Source: Candidatus Helarchaeota archaeon (GTDB lineage Archaea; Asgardarchaeota; Lokiarchaeia; Helarchaeales; HEL-GB-A). Taken from it: DNA of 23,250 nt. Within the stretch, counting starts at the first letter, position 1. The number at the start of each line of letters is the position of its first letter. The position numbers and the translations under genes are program-made. Positions 21,277 to 23,250 of the stretch are shown here, piece after piece. A model generated the notes under the pieces. It was not told the DNA's origin. It worked only from the letters and a program-made list of their open reading frames with translations, and did no database searches. The stretch covers positions 1-23,250 of the forward strand of contig JABXJT010000077.1 in assembly GCA_013375455.1 (NCBI GenBank), in the 5' to 3' direction.

Positions 21277-22722
21277 ATGAAGATGAACAAATCCGAGATC
21301 ACTCTCATTGTGCCGCCAGTTGAATTACAATATTGTAATATTATCAATTCCTCTAGTCTCTTAACAAATGTAAAAAAATATCCAGCATTAGGATTGGGGT
21401 ATGTTGCGGCTGTATTAGAGAAAGATGAGTACCCAATCCGATATATTGATATGTTTGCATTAGATATGACTTATAAAGGCCTGAAAACACAATTGGAGAA
21501 AGCTCCCCCGAATTATGTAGGAATTACAGCTGATATAGCTACAATAATGCCTGCAAGAAAGATTGCAAAAATCATTCGTAAAATAAATCCAGAATGTAAA
21601 ATTATTATTGGAGGGGTTCAAGTAGAACTATTTCCACATGAAACTATTCAGCATGCAGAATTTGATGTGGGTGTAATTGGAGAGGGGGAATATACAATGT
21701 TGGAATTAATGCCAAAGCTAGAAAAGAGAGAAAGTATTAATGATGTGAAAGGCATAATTTTTAAAAAAGATGGAAAAATTATTAAAACGCCCCCTCGTCC
21801 ATTCATTAAAAATTTAGATACCCTACCATTTCCTGCGCGTCATTTAATGCCTAATAAACGATATTGTTCTGATGTCAGTAAAAACCGATATATAACCACA
21901 ATAGTATCAAGTCGGGGTTGTCCTTTTAATTGTTTATTTTGCATTAAAAATCCTCCTTGGCGAGGGCGTAGTCCAAAGAATGTGGTTGATGAATTAGAAT
22001 CAGTTAAGAATGATTTTGGAATTGAAGAGGTTTTATTTGTTGACTCGACTTTCACGGTGAATAAAAAACGAGTGATTGAAATTTGTAAAGAAATTATAAG
22101 AAGAAAACTAAAAATAATCTGGGAATGTTCAACAAGAGCAGATTGTGTTGATGAAAAACTACTCTTGTGGATGAAAAGGGCAGGATGTGAGCGAATTCAA
22201 TATGGAGTTGAATCTGGAGACCCAAGAATATTAAAAATCATTCGGAAAAATATTTCACTTAACCAAATAGAACACGCAATTCTATGGGCCAAAAAAGCAA
22301 ATTTAGAAATAATGACATTATTTATGATAGGCTGTCCAGGGGATACGCTCCAAAGTATGAATCGTACTATTAATTTCGCAAAAAAATTAGATACCGATTT
22401 TACCTTTTTTGGAATTGCGACACCAGGTCCTGGATCTGATATGCTAGATTTGGCCATTAAGCAAGGTATCGTAGAACCAGATATCTGGACAAAATTTGTT
22501 AAAGGAGAAACAACCGATATACCAACACCAAATTTTAAATCAGAAGAATTTGATAGAGAAAAATTAATTCAACTTTTAAGGAAGGCTTATCTAACTTTTT
22601 ATTTTAGACCTAAATATATTTTAAAACGAATGCTGAAAATAAAATCATTTTCAGAATTTAAAAATAACCTAAATGGTTTTAGGAATTTAGTAGTAGAAAT
22701 TTTTTACAGCTATTTCATGTAA
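21277..22722 (+). CDS. B12-binding domain radical SAM protein
   Basis: The 481-residue protein is the tandem paralogue of the gene at 19734. The B12-binding domain covers about 1-165, but the usual GGxHxT turn reads GGVQVELFPHE (112-122). The NLDTLPFPARHLMP linker is at 179-192. CPFNCLFC supplies C215, C219 and C222. GVESGD and FMIGCPGDT follow, and FYFRPK in the tail. The first ATG is at 21277; a second ATG at 21283 aligns better with the paralogue's start (MNKSEITLIVPP) and is equally possible. A short hairpin follows the stop. The partial glycosyltransferase-like gene starts 85 bp later on the same strand and may share its transcript. Confidence 0.92.
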   Translation: MKMNKSEITLIVPPVELQYCNIINSSSLLTNVKKYPALGLGYVAAVLEKDEYPIRYIDMFALDMTYKGLKTQLEKAPPNYVGITADIATIMPARKIAKIIRKINPECKIIIGGVQVELFPHETIQHAEFDVGVIGEGEYTMLELMPKLEKRESINDVKGIIFKKDGKIIKTPPRPFIKNLDTLPFPARHLMPNKRYCSDVSKNRYITTIVSSRGCPFNCLFCIKNPPWRGRSPKNVVDELESVKNDFGIEEVLFVDSTFTVNKKRVIEICKEIIRRKLKIIWECSTRADCVDEKLLLWMKRAGCERIQYGVESGDPRILKIIRKNISLNQIEHAILWAKKANLEIMTLFMIGCPGDTLQSMNRTINFAKKLDTDFTFFGIATPGPGSDMLDLAIKQGIVEPDIWTKFVKGETTDIPTPNFKSEEFDREKLIQLLRKAYLTFYFRPKYILKRMLKIKSFSEFKNNLNGFRNLVVEIFYSYFM

Positions 22723-22726
22723 CTCC

Positions 22727-22752
22727 ATTTGGAATTTACACAAATTTCAAAT
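22727..22752 (+). terminator. stem-loop just after a stop codon
   Basis: ATTTGGAATTT at 22727-22737 pairs with AAATTTCAAAT at 22742-22752 (eleven pairs, one G-U) around a 4-base ACAC loop, beginning five bases after the stop codon. Only a short T run (near 22770) follows, so it may stabilise the transcript end or separate this gene from the next. Confidence 0.35.
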
Positions 22753-22807
22753 TCGTATTGACTTCAACAAATCATTTTTAAATTTAAGAATAATTAAATT
22801 TAACAAA

Positions 22808-23250
22808 ATGCAAACTGACTCTTTCATTTCTCAAAATAGAAATATAATCATAGCTATTAGTTTTGCGGTTATTAATACTCTAAGTATTTGCTTCATTCTT
22901 AATACACCATTCTTTTATGATACATCCTTATCACACCATGATCTTAATCAGTTCAATATTAAATTTATTTTACTCGCAAATGGAGCATTTATTGCCCTAT
23001 TTTTTATTGCTTTAAAATATTTGAAGTCGCTTACTCTAACGAAGCTAATTTTAATTTTTGTTATTATGAGAATCGGGCTTTTTATTTTCCTTACTTCATT
23101 TAATTATGGTCTCGAAATAGATTTCGAGGGAACTTGGTCAATTATGGTGGATCATATTTGGAATGGGGACCTTTTTACGGGTTATCAACCAATAGAAAAT
23201 ATTACTGCTGATTGGTGGCGATTGGTTCCCCCCCTTACCATGTGGTGGTA
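22808..23250 (+). CDS. GT-C-like membrane glycosyltransferase, N-terminal part (cut by window end)
   Basis: An open frame of 147 complete codons starts at ATG 22808 and runs off the window. Three hydrophobic helices are visible (about residues 13-32, 50-71 and 77-97). They are followed by a loop DFEGTWSIMVDHIWNGDLF, then LVPPLTMWW. Acidic residues after early helices and a PPLTMWW-type motif are typical of polytopic glycosyltransferases of the PMT/ArnT/DUF2029 (GT-C) kind, which take sugars from polyprenyl-phosphate donors on the outer face of the membrane. The family call is moderate because only the N-terminus is seen. It follows the radical SAM gene on the same strand by 85 bp. Confidence 0.6.
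   Translation, partial: MQTDSFISQNRNIIIAISFAVINTLSICFILNTPFFYDTSLSHHDLNQFNIKFILLANGAFIALFFIALKYLKSLTLTKLILIFVIMRIGLFIFLTSFNYGLEIDFEGTWSIMVDHIWNGDLFTGYQPIENITADWWRLVPPLTMWW

Overview
The window is A+T-rich, densely coding DNA with lysine- and isoleucine-rich proteins. It has short intergenic spacers with TATA-like boxes, oligo(T) tracts after genes, and one giant exported protein full of N-glycosylation sequons. Together these fit an archaeon, and the style (many B12-dependent radical SAM paralogues, giant surface proteins, HEAT repeats) suggests an Asgard/Lokiarchaeia-like or similar uncultivated lineage. That placement is inference from style: there is no rRNA or other marker gene here.

Layout. 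Bases 1-100 hold two GC-rich hairpins, perhaps the 3' end of a structured RNA cut by the window edge, followed by a perfect A+T inverted repeat. Bases 161-6678 carry a B12-binding radical SAM gene and a methyltransferase on the minus strand. They are followed by two closely related B12-binding radical SAM genes on the plus strand, with a DMT-type membrane transporter gene between them on the minus strand. Bases 7025-9139 are a mosaic of three truncated genes joined end to end: the N-terminal half of a radical SAM gene (+), an internal piece of the giant surface-protein gene (-), and the first ~80 codons of another B12-radical SAM gene (-). A small frameshifted coding remnant follows at 9254-9501.

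Bases 9516-17093 encode a ~2,525-residue exported subtilisin-like (S8) protein. It has a signal peptide, a catalytic domain carrying a large insert, a PPC-like domain, four pairs of Ig/FN3-like modules, two DUF4350/ThuA-like Rossmann modules, a transmembrane helix and a cytoplasmic HEAT-repeat tail. A membrane-associated methyltransferase follows 22 bp downstream. The minus-strand radical SAM gene at 17880-19352 is the intact relative of the truncated copy at 7025. Two further tandem B12-radical SAM genes (19734-22722) and the start of a GT-C-like membrane glycosyltransferase complete the window.

How it may fit together. There are five intact B12-radical SAM enzymes, two methyltransferases with hydrophobic C-terminal halves, a transporter and a polytopic glycosyltransferase. 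This looks like a locus modifying a membrane-bound or hydrophobic substrate (lipid, polyprenyl-linked glycan or secreted metabolite), next to a large surface protease. No substrate can be read from the sequence. The most unusual signals are the fragment mosaic, which looks like an inverted, internally deleted copy of the giant-gene/radical-SAM region, and the architecture of the giant protease. Homopolymer runs and repeats are present, so some features could be assembly artefacts.
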